DNA from: Marisa cornuarietis
Lineage: Eukaryota > Mollusca > Gastropoda > Architaenioglossa > Ampullariidae
Length of the DNA: 64,000 bases
Direction: 5' to 3'
NCBI GenBank assembly: GCA_004794655.1
Contig: SMMW01000025.1
Coordinates: 4,198,501 to 4,262,500, forward strand
Below the pieces are notes generated by a model. The model made no database searches. It had not been told where the DNA came from and saw nothing but the letters and a program-made list of their open reading frames with translations. This document shows, one piece after another, positions 53,289-64,000 of the stretch. A program made the position numbers and the translations under genes. Every line of letters begins with the position of its first letter. Position 1 is the stretch's first letter.

Positions 53289-53525
53289 GCGTGGAACAGA
53301 AGGTGCTAAGTGATTTCGGCCGCCATGCGTGACCGATGGCTGGCTAACGTCAACAAAGTCTGGGGAGAGGGGAAAGATTCCTCGGGGCAGCCCGCACCTG
53401 GTTCCCGCCAAACCACGTAATAGGACAAGGGGGGAGGGAGGTTTAGCCACCTGACCGCAACCACTTGTAGGCGTGGCCTGTGGTCAGAGAGAGATCTCCT
53501 CCTGTCGTTTGCTGACTCTAATTGT
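53286..53525 (-). repeat. Perfect 240-bp inverted repeat, right arm
   Basis: Complement of 51895-52134. It continues without a break into the LTR-like region to its right. Confidence 0.9.
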
Positions 53526-54420
53526 AGCTGATTGGATGATGAGTTACTGACCAATGGCATCCCTCGATGTATGTATCTGTGAGAATGTGGAGAGATAAAT
53601 AGAGAGACAAGAACACACTTTGCTTGCTTTTCGGCGAACGTCTGAGTAGGGGAGCAACGGGTCACCAGCCAAAGCGGCTTCAGCTTTCTAACGCCAGCTA
53701 CACTTCTGCCTCGGACCGAGTCTTAGACACGAGGGCAAGACTCGGGAGGAAAGAAGTCGGGTTAGAGAACCTTGAGAGAAGGAGGCAAGTAATTGACGAG
53801 GTACTGTCAAGACTGCCTGCTGTTGTCGTGGAGAGGAAAGGGCTGTGTGACTGTGGGCTCGCTCTACCGGTGTGAGAGGTAGAGGCTCAACGTTGAGGCC
53901 GCCAGAAGTCGTCGGGTCTCAAGGACTGAGACCGTCTGTGGTGGTGTTTGCTTGGCGGCTGTACGAGGCATTACAGTCGTCGAGGAACCCACGTGTGTAC
54001 CTCGAGTGGTACAAGGCTCGAATCAGGATCACCGGGAGAAGCAGTCGTCGCTCTCTGACGTGGTGACAGCTCGAGGGAGGAAGACGTCAGACCATCAGAC
54101 AATACTTCGAAGGGAAATCGTCAGTGTGTCGTGACAGTCAACTGAAGTATTGGACTCTCAACAAACCAGCTGTAACAGAGCTAAGTTGGTGTGCTTGCGA
54201 GTGTGTATGGTATTTGTAAAGAGAGGCAACAGCACTGTAACATCAGAAGTACGTTCTAGCACGGATAGTATTGGGACCCCCCTAGACGAGTCCATTTGAT
54301 TGTGTTTTGCTTGAAATGTTTTGTATGAATAAATCTTTTCTTTATTGTTCCATTGAAATCACACGTCGTTGAGTATTGTGTTCGGGGAAGAGCAGGGGTG
54401 GGGGCTCGTGAGCCAAGTTG
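53526..54420 (+). mobile_element. LTR-like element remnant with tRNA-Pro-type primer site
   Basis: Shows features in LTR order: an A/T-rich GATAAATAGAGAGAC box near 53597, an AATAAA signal near 54330, then TGGGGGCTCGTGAGCC at 54399-54414. The first 11 bases of that match the start of tRNA-Pro primer-binding sites known in other LTR elements. The right inverted arm may be its 5' part. No coding region follows. The LTR ends (TG...CA) are not clear. Confidence 0.4.
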
Positions 54421-54589
54421 TGTAATCGAATGACCGACGTGTGATTATCGTGTTTTCCCCTGCAGTTAATGTTGACGTGGGCGGCTAGTGTTGAGTAACT
54501 AGTGCCCACGTGCCCATTCCCCGGGGCCAGTATTCACGTTCTGGTGGAAAGACCAGGGATACTGTCACACTATTGTTACTATCTTTTTG

Positions 54590-54770
54590 CAGATTGCCTT
54601 ATTCTTAAGCTTCAAACAGTTGAAAACTCGGCTGCTCGACTTGTTATCCGAGCTTGCAAACCTGAACATGCCACATCGCTCCTGCAGGCTCTCCTCTGGC
54701 TTCCAATTAAAGCAAAAACTGGCTATAAGCTCTAAACTCTCTGTATGGATTCTTTAATGGCTCCTGTTCG
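54590..54770 (+). mobile_element. CR1/L2-like LINE, C-terminal fragment
   Basis: The plus strand encodes LQTVENSAARLVIRACKPEH then ATSLLQALLWLPIKAKTGYK and L, a stop, and TLCMDSL. This is the segment after the reverse transcriptase domain in CR1-type LINEs (LQ.VQN.AARLV...H.TPLL..LHWLP). It is on the opposite strand to the fragment at 52.6-53.2 kb, so it is a separate insertion. Confidence 0.75.
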
Positions 54771-56957
54771 GCGATACAACTGTTCAATTTAATTAAATTT
54801 TAATCTCTGGTGATAATAAAAATATTCAGCTATCTTCGAGGCTGTTAATGAGATATACTTGGTGAGCTAACAAAGGAAATAACAGTATAGGTGCGCTGAA
54901 TCTCCTAGTGGACATAAAGGTATGGAAAGTGTAACAATGTCTCACCTACTGTATCCAAGGAATTTTATTTTTAATTTTGAAACTGATTTGTAGCCGTGTT
55001 TCTCGTACCATCTCCTATATATGTTTACTGAAATACCCAACATTCAAGTCGATACACTTACTCTTAGCAACATTTAGCACTAGTTTCTCTTCCAGTCTTT
55101 CGACGATTCATTTGCACCGTCCTTTAGATGGCTGGTAGCGAGGTAACGAATTTGGACTATTTCGTTGACTCTCAAGCTGCAGAGCTGTAGAAACCACCTA
55201 TATCACTGATATCATTGCCAGGCTTTGTCTTATCAATAACAGAGCCGTCACATCACGACCTACAGGTGGCCAACGCAACTTGTTTTAAAGCCTCACACGA
55301 TTCGACAAAGTTATAATGAAACAGGCAGTTTATTTTGTCTAGAAGTAATGTTGCTTAGTTCTGATCGAAAAATTTTCCCAGCAGTTTTTCCCGACAACAA
55401 TAAGGTAGTAAACTAACATGTCAGCCATCGACATTTCTGATGCAAATTCTCTCTGTTCGTTTATGCTCGCTTTTCTTAGCTTTTTGCAAAACACTTAGTA
55501 CTCTTAACATTCATCAGATTATAATCGTATTTTAATGCATATCTCATAACTAAACAATGTGCTGGCGATATTAGTACTTTCTTATTTATCCCTTCTTGCT
55601 ACTTGACGTTACTCTTGCGTCATGTTACCTGGAAATCACTGCAAAGTGAAGAAAAACATGCTCTAAAATGATGACTAATTTGAAACAAAATCAAATAAAA
55701 TATTTTAGGGTTCCTAACGGTCGGAGACTTTTAGACCAACAGTTTCTTTGAACTTAGCAAATTTTCCGGATCACCTTTATAACGCCCTCGCTTATGCGAT
55801 TACTGGAACTGAGGTTAGAAGCTGTTAAAATGACGTGAAAGACGAATGGCCTTCGTGAGATGACAAGCAGCGAATAAAACAATCAGCGATGGCTAGAAAA
55901 ACCACAAACGCGTGGGAGGACAGAACGACAGCCGTAACTTAAATGAGGGAATTGATGCTGCCATTTGAAGACGATCCAATCAGAGGAAAGCATCAACGGT
56001 CCAAAACATTCTCAACGTCCTGCAGAACTGTCTACAAACGACGATGTCATCAAGAACTAATTAAAAATAGCTGAACGAACGCCTCCCCGTTTTCGTCAAG
56101 GTAAACAAGTTCCAATATTAAGATAGAGGCGAGCACTTCGCTCACTACTAACTCGAGTATCAGAAACAGAAAGAGAATTCAGTCACAAAGAAAACAAACG
56201 ACGCCACTCTGACTTCCGCGTCAATGGCTTGGGCAAGCACTCTAATTTCACGTACCCTAGACTCCTCCTGAGCATCGCAGATCGTGGCTGAAGGCCAGGC
56301 TGTAATACGTGACCTTACGGACAGTCTGGAGCCTGCACAGTCATTGATCTCAAATCCTGTGCCAAGTGCTATTCTTCCAAGTTGGGCGCTCTGACTACAG
56401 TCACAATGTTAGCAATGTTGTGCGTCCAGGAGACGGCTTGAGTATACAAGCCAGTAGTGTGTCATAACCCATTACTGTCATCGTTCAACCGAGGGTAGTT
56501 TCGTGTCCTCTGCCATACCATGCCACGCAGTCTGTTGTCCTCTGTCCTCTGACTCCAACCCGCCCCATTCAGCACTGCCTCCTACTTACCCTCACAACGC
56601 AATGAGCCCAGGAAAAAAAAAGGTCAAAGCAAGGCAAAGGTACAGAAGGGGAATACAAATATTCATCTTGTCCCAAGTATTTGTCTTTCTGTTAGCTACC
56701 TGCTGGTGACGGAGGGGTCGATAACAGTGCTTCAGCCTATGACTGTCCTGATTCTGAAGAGGACGGTGACGTCATCCTGTAGGACTTTGTGGTATAACTG
56801 GCCAACCTTCCTACTTCACTCGTCTGGGCACTTAATTCAAAGACTTGCAATTCCATGTTCTGTCCCTCATCGTTGAAAAAATGCATTCTGCAAGGTTACA
56901 AACTGGATCAATAGTTGCAAACTTACAGCACTCGTAATACCATAAGAGGCGCGTGCG

Positions 56958-56977
56958 CTCACACACACACACACACA
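56958..56977. repeat. CA microsatellite
   Basis: About 9-10 CA units. Confidence 0.85.
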
Positions 56978-57989
56978 TGCAGAGAGGAATACCGCTTGGG
57001 CAGAGTGGGTGAGAAAGTGTGTAACTTGATTCTATCCTCTACCATCCTTCAGAGTATGGCACTATACACAACAGTGTCTGTACACCAGTTATACCATTTA
57101 TGACCTTAAATGGAACCTCTAATATACTTTCGGGTACATTTTTTATGAAGGAATAAAAGCAGCAGTTTTCTTTCATCACAAATAAAACTATAATTCACAG
57201 TCAAGAATGTAACGAAGAATATTTGTCAGTATTTTAAATGGCTAAACAATTACTCCATTTTACACCATTTCAAACTAATATATCCCTACCTAAGCAACAG
57301 CGTACTCATCCTGAACACTAAAACACACAAAACTCCGATTCAGCTCTGCTGCAATGAATGTTTCACATCCCTGTGCCACACCTGCATCGCAGCTGCTGTT
57401 TGTTCTCCCTATGTTGAAAAAGCTTTTGTGAACTAATCCGCTAATAGCCTTAAGATGCGCTTAACCATAATAAAAACTGAGACTGACCGCCTCTCCTTCT
57501 TGGGCAGGAACAAGAGAAGCGAAAGGATTCCTATCCGCTAAAAGGCGCCGCCTTACTCAGCAAGTGGCGCCCCCTGAAACCAGCTCTGCTGAGAACCTGA
57601 CGACAGTGCTCACTAAAAAACCTCTTAATCTTGCAGGGCAGGATGGTGCCTTCGTGCTTACCTTCATAATTAATAATAATCATCTACTACGTCCCCACTA
57701 CAAGGCGACTACGCTCTCAGCCGAGTTACTGCCCATTCGACCCACGCGCAAGACCATCTTAAGGGCCATGACAGATAAAAAGCCCAATCGTCAGTGTTGA
57801 TATCACCACCCTCGTCAACACTCCGCTACGTGCTGTTTCGATCAGCATGCTGTAGCCAACGCTAGATTTGGGGGCATGAGTATGGCCAGCAGTCAAGAAG
57901 CAGTCAGCCTTACCGATACTAACCATGATTGGCAGGCAGCATCCATCGGTCGTGTTCACCAGTCCGGAGCACGCGCAGTACATCCTGTA

Positions 57990-58440
57990 ACGCACACATG
58001 CACACAGCTGCGGCGCCGTCAGCTGCAGGCATGGACTGGCGAGGCGACTGTAACACTCTCACTTACTGCGGCAATGAAAGGAGGGAGGGCGCTGGGCGCT
58101 GTCCAAGGGGCCCACCAGCGGGGAATGTGCAGGCCGGCGTCTAAAGGGCAAGAAGAAGCCGCTGTCTCCGCTCGGCGCCCTTTGTCGATGTGTCCGGTCC
58201 AGCGGCGGGGCCGTAGGTCAGGGACGGGACCCAGTGAGCCGGGAACTCCGCCACCCGCTGTGACGTTAACGGCGCCTGTGAATCAGGCGCGGGGCGGGCC
58301 GACGTTGATGCGCGGATGCACGTCACCTTACAGACGATGGCCTTTAATGCTGCACGTAGGGGGGGTCGAGAGGACGTGCAAGTCGTGCACGCTGCTCCCA
58401 CCCCCACCATCGCCAGGGACAACAAAGTGAGTGCGTCGGT
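57990..58440. promoter_or_regulatory. GC-rich, CpG-dense island with exon-like signals on both strands
   Basis: This block is far richer in CG dinucleotides than its surroundings, so it may be a promoter. Plus strand: acceptor CACCTTACAG, then ACGATGGCC opening MAFNAARRGGREDVQVVHAA and PTPTIARDNK, then donor AAA|GTGAGT. Minus strand: donor TCT|GTAAGG at 58332/58331. Both strands stay open over long stretches, as expected by chance in GC-rich DNA. Strand and gene are unresolved. Confidence 0.25.
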
Positions 58441-59430
58441 GCTTCTAGCCCAATGTTGAACGGGAGCATCAAACTGCAGGCCACGTCGATTCTACAAGCT
58501 GCCGATTCATCAGAGCCAGCGAGAGTTCATTTCCATGTATCAGCCACAGCCTTTCATTTCCCCCACTGCTGTCCCTCCACCCAACCTTATTTGCGTCCCA
58601 AAGCGAAGCAAATTACAAAATAGTTATTATTCTGTTCTTTTTTTCGTGTAATTCCTATCGGAAGAAATCAATACAAGTGGGGATGGGTGAGCTCCGACAT
58701 TCAGCGTTCTTTTTGTTCTTCTCACGTACTTGAAGCTTTCCCACACAAAAAGCGCGTGTTGGGAGGGTTAGCCTTCATTATACAAGACATTATCCAAAGC
58801 ATTATGCTGCTCTCAGCAAACAAACTGCAACTTCCGTCATTTCTTCAAATTAGAGGTTTAAACCAGCAGAAGCTATCCAGGCTAATCATTGGGCATGGCA
58901 CGTAAAGTGCTTTATTAGAATATTTTAAAAGGCACGTTTTCCTGAAAGACTGGATGGCGGTCTGCAAAACGTGCCAATCAATACGCACTGTGCTTGCAGT
59001 CGTCTCTGGCAACTGAATGTCGGCCCACAACCAGTTCCATGGCTCTGTTCAGATCAAATCAAAAGGCTATCGGATACCGCTCGACAGAAGACAACGTCGA
59101 GACAGATCAAAACCCCTATCACTTTCTGTTTCTCGAATTAAGCCAATTCACAGAAGAGTTTTGACTACGGAGTAGCGTAATCTATCCACGAACATAGGGA
59201 CCAGCCAGTCTGTTCTGAATGCACGAGTGGGATTAAGGTATTCTTGCTGGTGCGTTGGTTTTATTGCTTTTTTTCACTTTTATCTAGAGGGTGGGAGGGG
59301 GTAGATTCTTATTTTTAACAGACAAGCAAACTAGACAAGCTTTCAGTTCTTAATTTTGAAATTTGAAATTCTTTGACCTACGGGCAAAGATGATGCGCGC
59401 TTTCACACTTTAAGAAAATCTACCTCAAAA

Positions 59431-59431
<1 letters not shown>

Positions 59432-59477
<46 letters not shown>
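59432..59477. repeat. TG microsatellite
   Basis: About 22 TG units. Confidence 0.95.
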
Positions 59478-59479
<2 letters not shown>

Positions 59480-61334
59480 AAAATATGCTTAGTGTAAGGT
59501 TGTCTTGTTTCAAATACTTATTTAAATAGGTGTTTCAAGCAGACTGTTGGTCCAGATCGCACTTCTAGAAAAAAAGATCGATCTAGCCTATAGTTTCTCC
59601 ACTTACTCTCCCACCCCCAATGAAGTTCCCCAGATGTGTTCCTCCCAAGACACATATTAAACAATGCGCATGTGACGGGTGCTACATTCCGCTGGAACAA
59701 CAGCCGAGTACTAAAACGGGGGACAGGTAGCTACTAATGGCGGTAACAGGCAACGGCTGATGACACATGTGCGGTCGTGCTTACATACCTGAGTGTGTGT
59801 ATTTGTCTCACATGTGTTTTGTGAACTGGGCCCGGCTGATTAGCGCCACCCACAAGCTAATTATTGCTAGACGTAAGAAGTGCGTGTGCATTCACCCTAA
59901 AGAGCTTGCCCTTTCTTCTCTCGGCAAAGTTTTCAGACTGAATCATAATAAGCATTAGGAAGCGGCTCGTCTTGTTTTGTGAGAAAGTTACTTGCATTCA
60001 TAGTCAAATAAGCATACACAGCATTAATGTTTTTAACTTCCACTGATGAATGCGAAGGACAGTTTTGTGAAATAAAAAACTGGAATCAGCATCTTTGCTT
60101 TTCATTTGATTAAAATACACAAAAGTTCCACGGTACAGAAGTCCAACCTTTACCAGACCTCAACGGCTACTGCGAGTTAATCTGTGATCCATTTTGTTAA
60201 AACTAGTCTGAGTGACGGAGACCTCTCACAAGGCTTCTTCCCGTGGCAGGGTGACAGCAGGACCCTCCCAAGGCGAGGAGGAAATGAAGTTTCTCCCCTT
60301 CTCCATCATGGACATCTTGCATGACTGGCACACGGAAGCTCCTTGCGATCCCACAATTCGCAGCTTCTATTTGTTAAAAGGTTGCCTTTTTCTTCGGCCT
60401 CCACCACTATCGTATGACCCATCAACATCTCTGATTACACTTGACAGGAAATGGCCCAGATATATCTACTAGATATTTACTGCTCACAAACCTCAGCCCA
60501 GCTGACATCCAAAGAGCTTCAGTTTCTCTGTACCTTTCTCCCAGATCTGTGTGATCGATAGGTTACACATATATGCTGCAAGGTGAGGCAAGCAATCGAT
60601 AGCCTCCTCTGACCTAACAAGTATCAACAGATTATTAAAAGGAGAAAAAAGTGCACGCCGAGAAAACAGATGACTCATAACTACTGAAGAGCATGGAGAA
60701 AAATCGCGGTCCTGCATCATCACTGTTCACAGTGCACGGCACATATTTCAACTCTCTCTACACCACATAAGTCAAAATTTGCATAGGTCACGAGTTTTGT
60801 TCCCTTCGCAGCTCAGAGCACTTCGCCAATCCCTTTCCACACCAGTGGCCTACACACATCTGTAGTCGTCGCAGAAGAAGTAACACAAACCACGTCCTGC
60901 AAATCATGCGGATGTTCGTAGAGACAACACGCCCAGAAGACTGTACAGACAGAGTAGGGCTTCCCTATCAATGGTGCAACTCAAAAAGAATGACGACAGA
61001 GAAAACTATCTCGGGGAAGGGGATGGAGTTCACAGAAATACAAAATGAGAAGTCCACCTGTGTAATACAAACACAGCATCACTTGGTGATTAGCAGGAAA
61101 CGAACATCAGGCGCAACAGCGCATAACCGAAAACGAAAAATACTAATAATCCTGATAAAAGAAAACAAAAGATTCTATAGCCTCGTGGCTGTAGTGGCGC
61201 TGAACTGAGTAGTTCATCGTGTCTAGGGTACAGTATATGGTGAGCATAGTTCAACTCTCTCCTTTCACTGCGTTTTGTCTCTTAAATACAGGAGTTCCCC
61301 AGGCACAGTCAACTCTTCTGGTCACTAGCCACCA

Positions 61335-61619
61335 GGGGCAGTAGTTATGAAGCGAGGGTGAGTCGTTGCCCTGGGACAATATGGGGTACTCAAGGACAAG
61401 CGTTTCCAGAATAATTAAAAACCGGTGTCTAGACTTCGAAAATGTTGTTTTAGCTCTAAAACCATGGTTATAAAGCGGTGGCAAAGATACCTTGGGATAA
61501 AGAAACATAGTCTGTGGGGTCTGGACACCGATTTATAACTGTTGAAAAGGACGCTTTTCCTTAAGTTCCCCATTGTATCCTGGGGAGACAACTTATGATC
61601 ACTTCATAACTATGGACCC
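61335..61619. mobile_element. Fold-back MITE, copy 2
   Basis: Same family as 39242-39537: starts GGGCAGTAGTTATGAAGCGA, contains the shared core TATAAAGCGGTGGCAAAG and GTCTGGACACCG(A/T)TTATA, and ends ACTTCATAACTATGGACCC. It has diverged from copy 1. Confidence 0.75.
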
Positions 61620-64000
61620 AGGTGTCGGAGCGTTCCTCCATAATCGTGTTCGATATTAAAACAGCGACCAGTGCTCCAGTCGAGGGAAAAAGCACACACG
61701 TATAACATCTCGGAATCTTCGAAATGATTTATGACACTGTATGTCATCATAATGATTAACAAAACTTTTAGCCCTTATAATGATTAATGACACTGTTATC
61801 CCTCATAATAAAAGGATTGCGCTATTCAACGATCACCCAAAACTATTGTCTATTAACAGAAAGGAGATACATACAGTTCATCACTTATAGGCTTCAATGC
61901 TGATCAACAAAAGCATCAAAAAGATGCTACATATTTTTTAACTCATGATGAGAAAATCCACCTATCTGAAATTTTCATATAACACGTAACTTGTACAAAT
62001 GCATAAGCACTAGATGCCTACCAGGTGAGAAACAGCTCAACGTAAAGGGAAACCACTTCAAGGGATGAAACTCCTGACACCCTCACTTGACGACAACGGG
62101 CTTACCTCCTCTTCTTCAAAAAAACAAGGTTTGTGTAGTTTTATGTCTCCTCTGACCCCACCCTCACTTCCCAACATTTCTGTCATAAATTTTTCGAATA
62201 AATGAATATCGTCAAAACTACTTTACTGACAGTATGTGTAGTTTCTAATACAATCAAAGACGGTCACAGAAGCATGGGTCCGTTGTCTATACCGGAAAGT
62301 GCATGCGTTCTTAAGATTCTAGAACGCATTAATGCCAAGGTGAGTTACAAGACACGGCACACATCGTGTCTCAAGCTCCTTTCTTATCACGGCGCTCGTG
62401 GAAAAGGGAATCGCGAGAGCGTCAAGACCAGCAAAGATTTAAACCGATGATAATAGGGGAAATAACCTTCTTAAATAATGAAATGAATTATATGAGAAAT
62501 AGGCCAGCTCATTCTGCTCCGTGCAAATGACTGGTGCTAGAGACCCTCAAATCAGCTGTTTAGAGCACTTGCTCGTAAAATATTGACAAACCCGATAATC
62601 GGAGGGCGCTGGTTAGAGCGTGTTGATTTGCAGCCCCCGCCCACTCCCCTCTCATCCAGTGTTGACATTTGTGTCTTGTCGGTGCCCACGGAATCGAAGG
62701 CGTAGAAAGCGTCCAAAGCACACAGTGCTCAGCGAAACCATCACTTCCAGACCAGCAACAACTGCTGTACAATCGGGTGAACAAACAGGTCTCATCATGA
62801 ACGGTTTGTTTTATTTTGCAATCTGGACTTGGGGAAAAGTCAACGTCAACATCTCGTTTTACGCACGTTCGCTCTCGCTCTCGAATATGCGCGTGCAGGG
62901 GATAAAAGAGAAGAAATGTGGTGGGGGTGGATTCGGAGGGTGGGGGAAAAAACTGTCGTTGCATGTGTTCGATTGCCTGAATGATAGTGATTTTGCCTTA
63001 GGGCGTTTGTGGCACATTGTGAGAAAAATGCCAATTATTCGGCAAAACACGGTGTGCTTGCACAGAAAAGAAGTAGCAGCAACGAATATGGTAGTTTCTT
63101 TCGCTAATAATGTATTAAACTACAAAGTATCATTCTGCGAGTCCGTGCCTCATCACCATCTACTTCCCTTCATTAATGATATGCTTCGATTTTCTTCAAA
63201 CTTTTGGCAGATGAGTTATATTAGTTTTACTGGATGAACATTTCGCCTTAAATGGGTGATCGTTGGGTCACATTTAGTGAGCTCAATGGGTTCATGCGGA
63301 AGAGGCAACGCCCAACAAGCGAAAACAAAAAGAGAAAGACTTAACACTGAAAATAAAACATGAAGTGGACTCGCACTGTACACACAGTACAACTGGAGAA
63401 GAGTGACTAAACACACACACACACACAGAGTGTCCTGTGCGCCATTTACTCTTATGCACTCGATATTATCTGGATGTATGCAGCCTATAGCTTTGCACTT
63501 TCTGCAAATGTGTAAACCAAATTACCATTCAAGGTGCCGCAACTTCAACCCCTCCACCTGAAAAGACAGCTGTTCTAAGACAGCTTTTATTGTTAATGAC
63601 ATAAGAACGCCGTCCAGAAAAAGCGAACAACCGGTTATCGTAACAAAAAATGTACAAGGCTCGGCAAGCCTTATCAGCCCAACGCAGCCTCATCTGCATA
63701 CAAGAGGTTTGCCGCGCCTTGATTCCCAACTTCAGGAATCAATAGAATCATTTTATCTCCTCAACACCACCTACGTCTGGCATGTCCTAGCAACATCCGC
63801 GGTAATTGTTGCCACATCGTCCCAGTGCTTTGGCATTACTGAAAACAGATGCAGTAAATAAACCGCAGTTCCATTCCCTACTGTTCTTTGTGTGTGATAA
63901 TAAACATCATTTATTCAAACCATGACACTACCAAAGACTGTGAGACTACAGGCATCGTGCGAGCCCCAGTGATGGATAATGCATTGAATCAACGTTTTCG

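Larger units (their letters stand above)
34401..64000. other. 5' intron or upstream region of PKA-RI; no confirmed exon
   Basis: About 29.6 kb upstream of the first mapped PKA-RI exon. I searched both strands by eye for a docking-domain exon (LRECE..V..H.IQ..LKD.IVQLC) and did not find one. The rest is repeats, listed separately, and GC-rich islands of unproven function. Most open frames here look like chance. Confidence 0.5.

Noticed and set aside
53306..53665. 119-codon minus-strand frame
   Set aside because: Runs through the inverted-repeat arm and LTR-like sequence; no protein motif.

Overview
This is animal genomic DNA. It has multi-exon genes with GT-AG introns, large AT-rich introns, microsatellites and many decayed mobile elements. 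Two genes can be recognised with confidence, and they converge tail to tail. The closeness of the kinase subunit to invertebrate type I subunits, together with the CR1-like, L1-like, mariner and tRNA-SINE content, suggests a lophotrochozoan, most likely a gastropod mollusc. That placement is inference; the sequence alone does not give a species.

Left edge, plus strand (1-3.8 kb): the last three coding exons (1646-2689) of an SDR42E1-type short-chain dehydrogenase of the 3-beta-HSD family. Its NAD-binding and catalytic exons lie before base 1. The region to about 7.1 kb holds the 3' UTRs of both genes.

Minus strand, 7.1 kb to beyond the window: the type I regulatory subunit of cAMP-dependent protein kinase (PKA-RI). 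Ten exons are resolved with consistent splice phases (34400-34230, 18256-18165, 14460-14399, 14041-13995, 13544-13446, 13039-12980, 10036-9976, 8543-8422, 7839-7758, 7326-7154). They encode 322 residues: linker, RRGAV pseudosubstrate site, both cAMP-binding domains and the C-terminus [13 protein letters not shown]. The N-terminal dimerization/docking exon was not found and is probably past 64000. Everything from 34.4 to 64 kb is therefore most simply a 5' intron or upstream region of this gene.

The 16 kb intron (18.3-34.2 kb) and the 5' region (34.4-64 kb) are full of repeats: four tRNA-derived SINEs, a dead mariner with both ends, a pogo/Tigger-like MITE, two copies of a fold-back element, L1-like and CR1-like LINE fragments, LTR-like remnants, and a perfect 240-bp inverted repeat around a LINE piece. 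They also hold possible functional islands: a TATA promoter with a well-placed ATG at 18.9-18.7 kb that could start an N-truncated RI, a four-copy 31-bp repeat carrying a bZIP site, a possible secreted-peptide ORF at 25.2 kb, a promoter-like site with a small ORF at 21.2-21.6 kb, and exon-like GC-rich islands at 42.5, 50.2 and 58.3 kb. These are hypotheses. No clearly new multi-gene system was seen.
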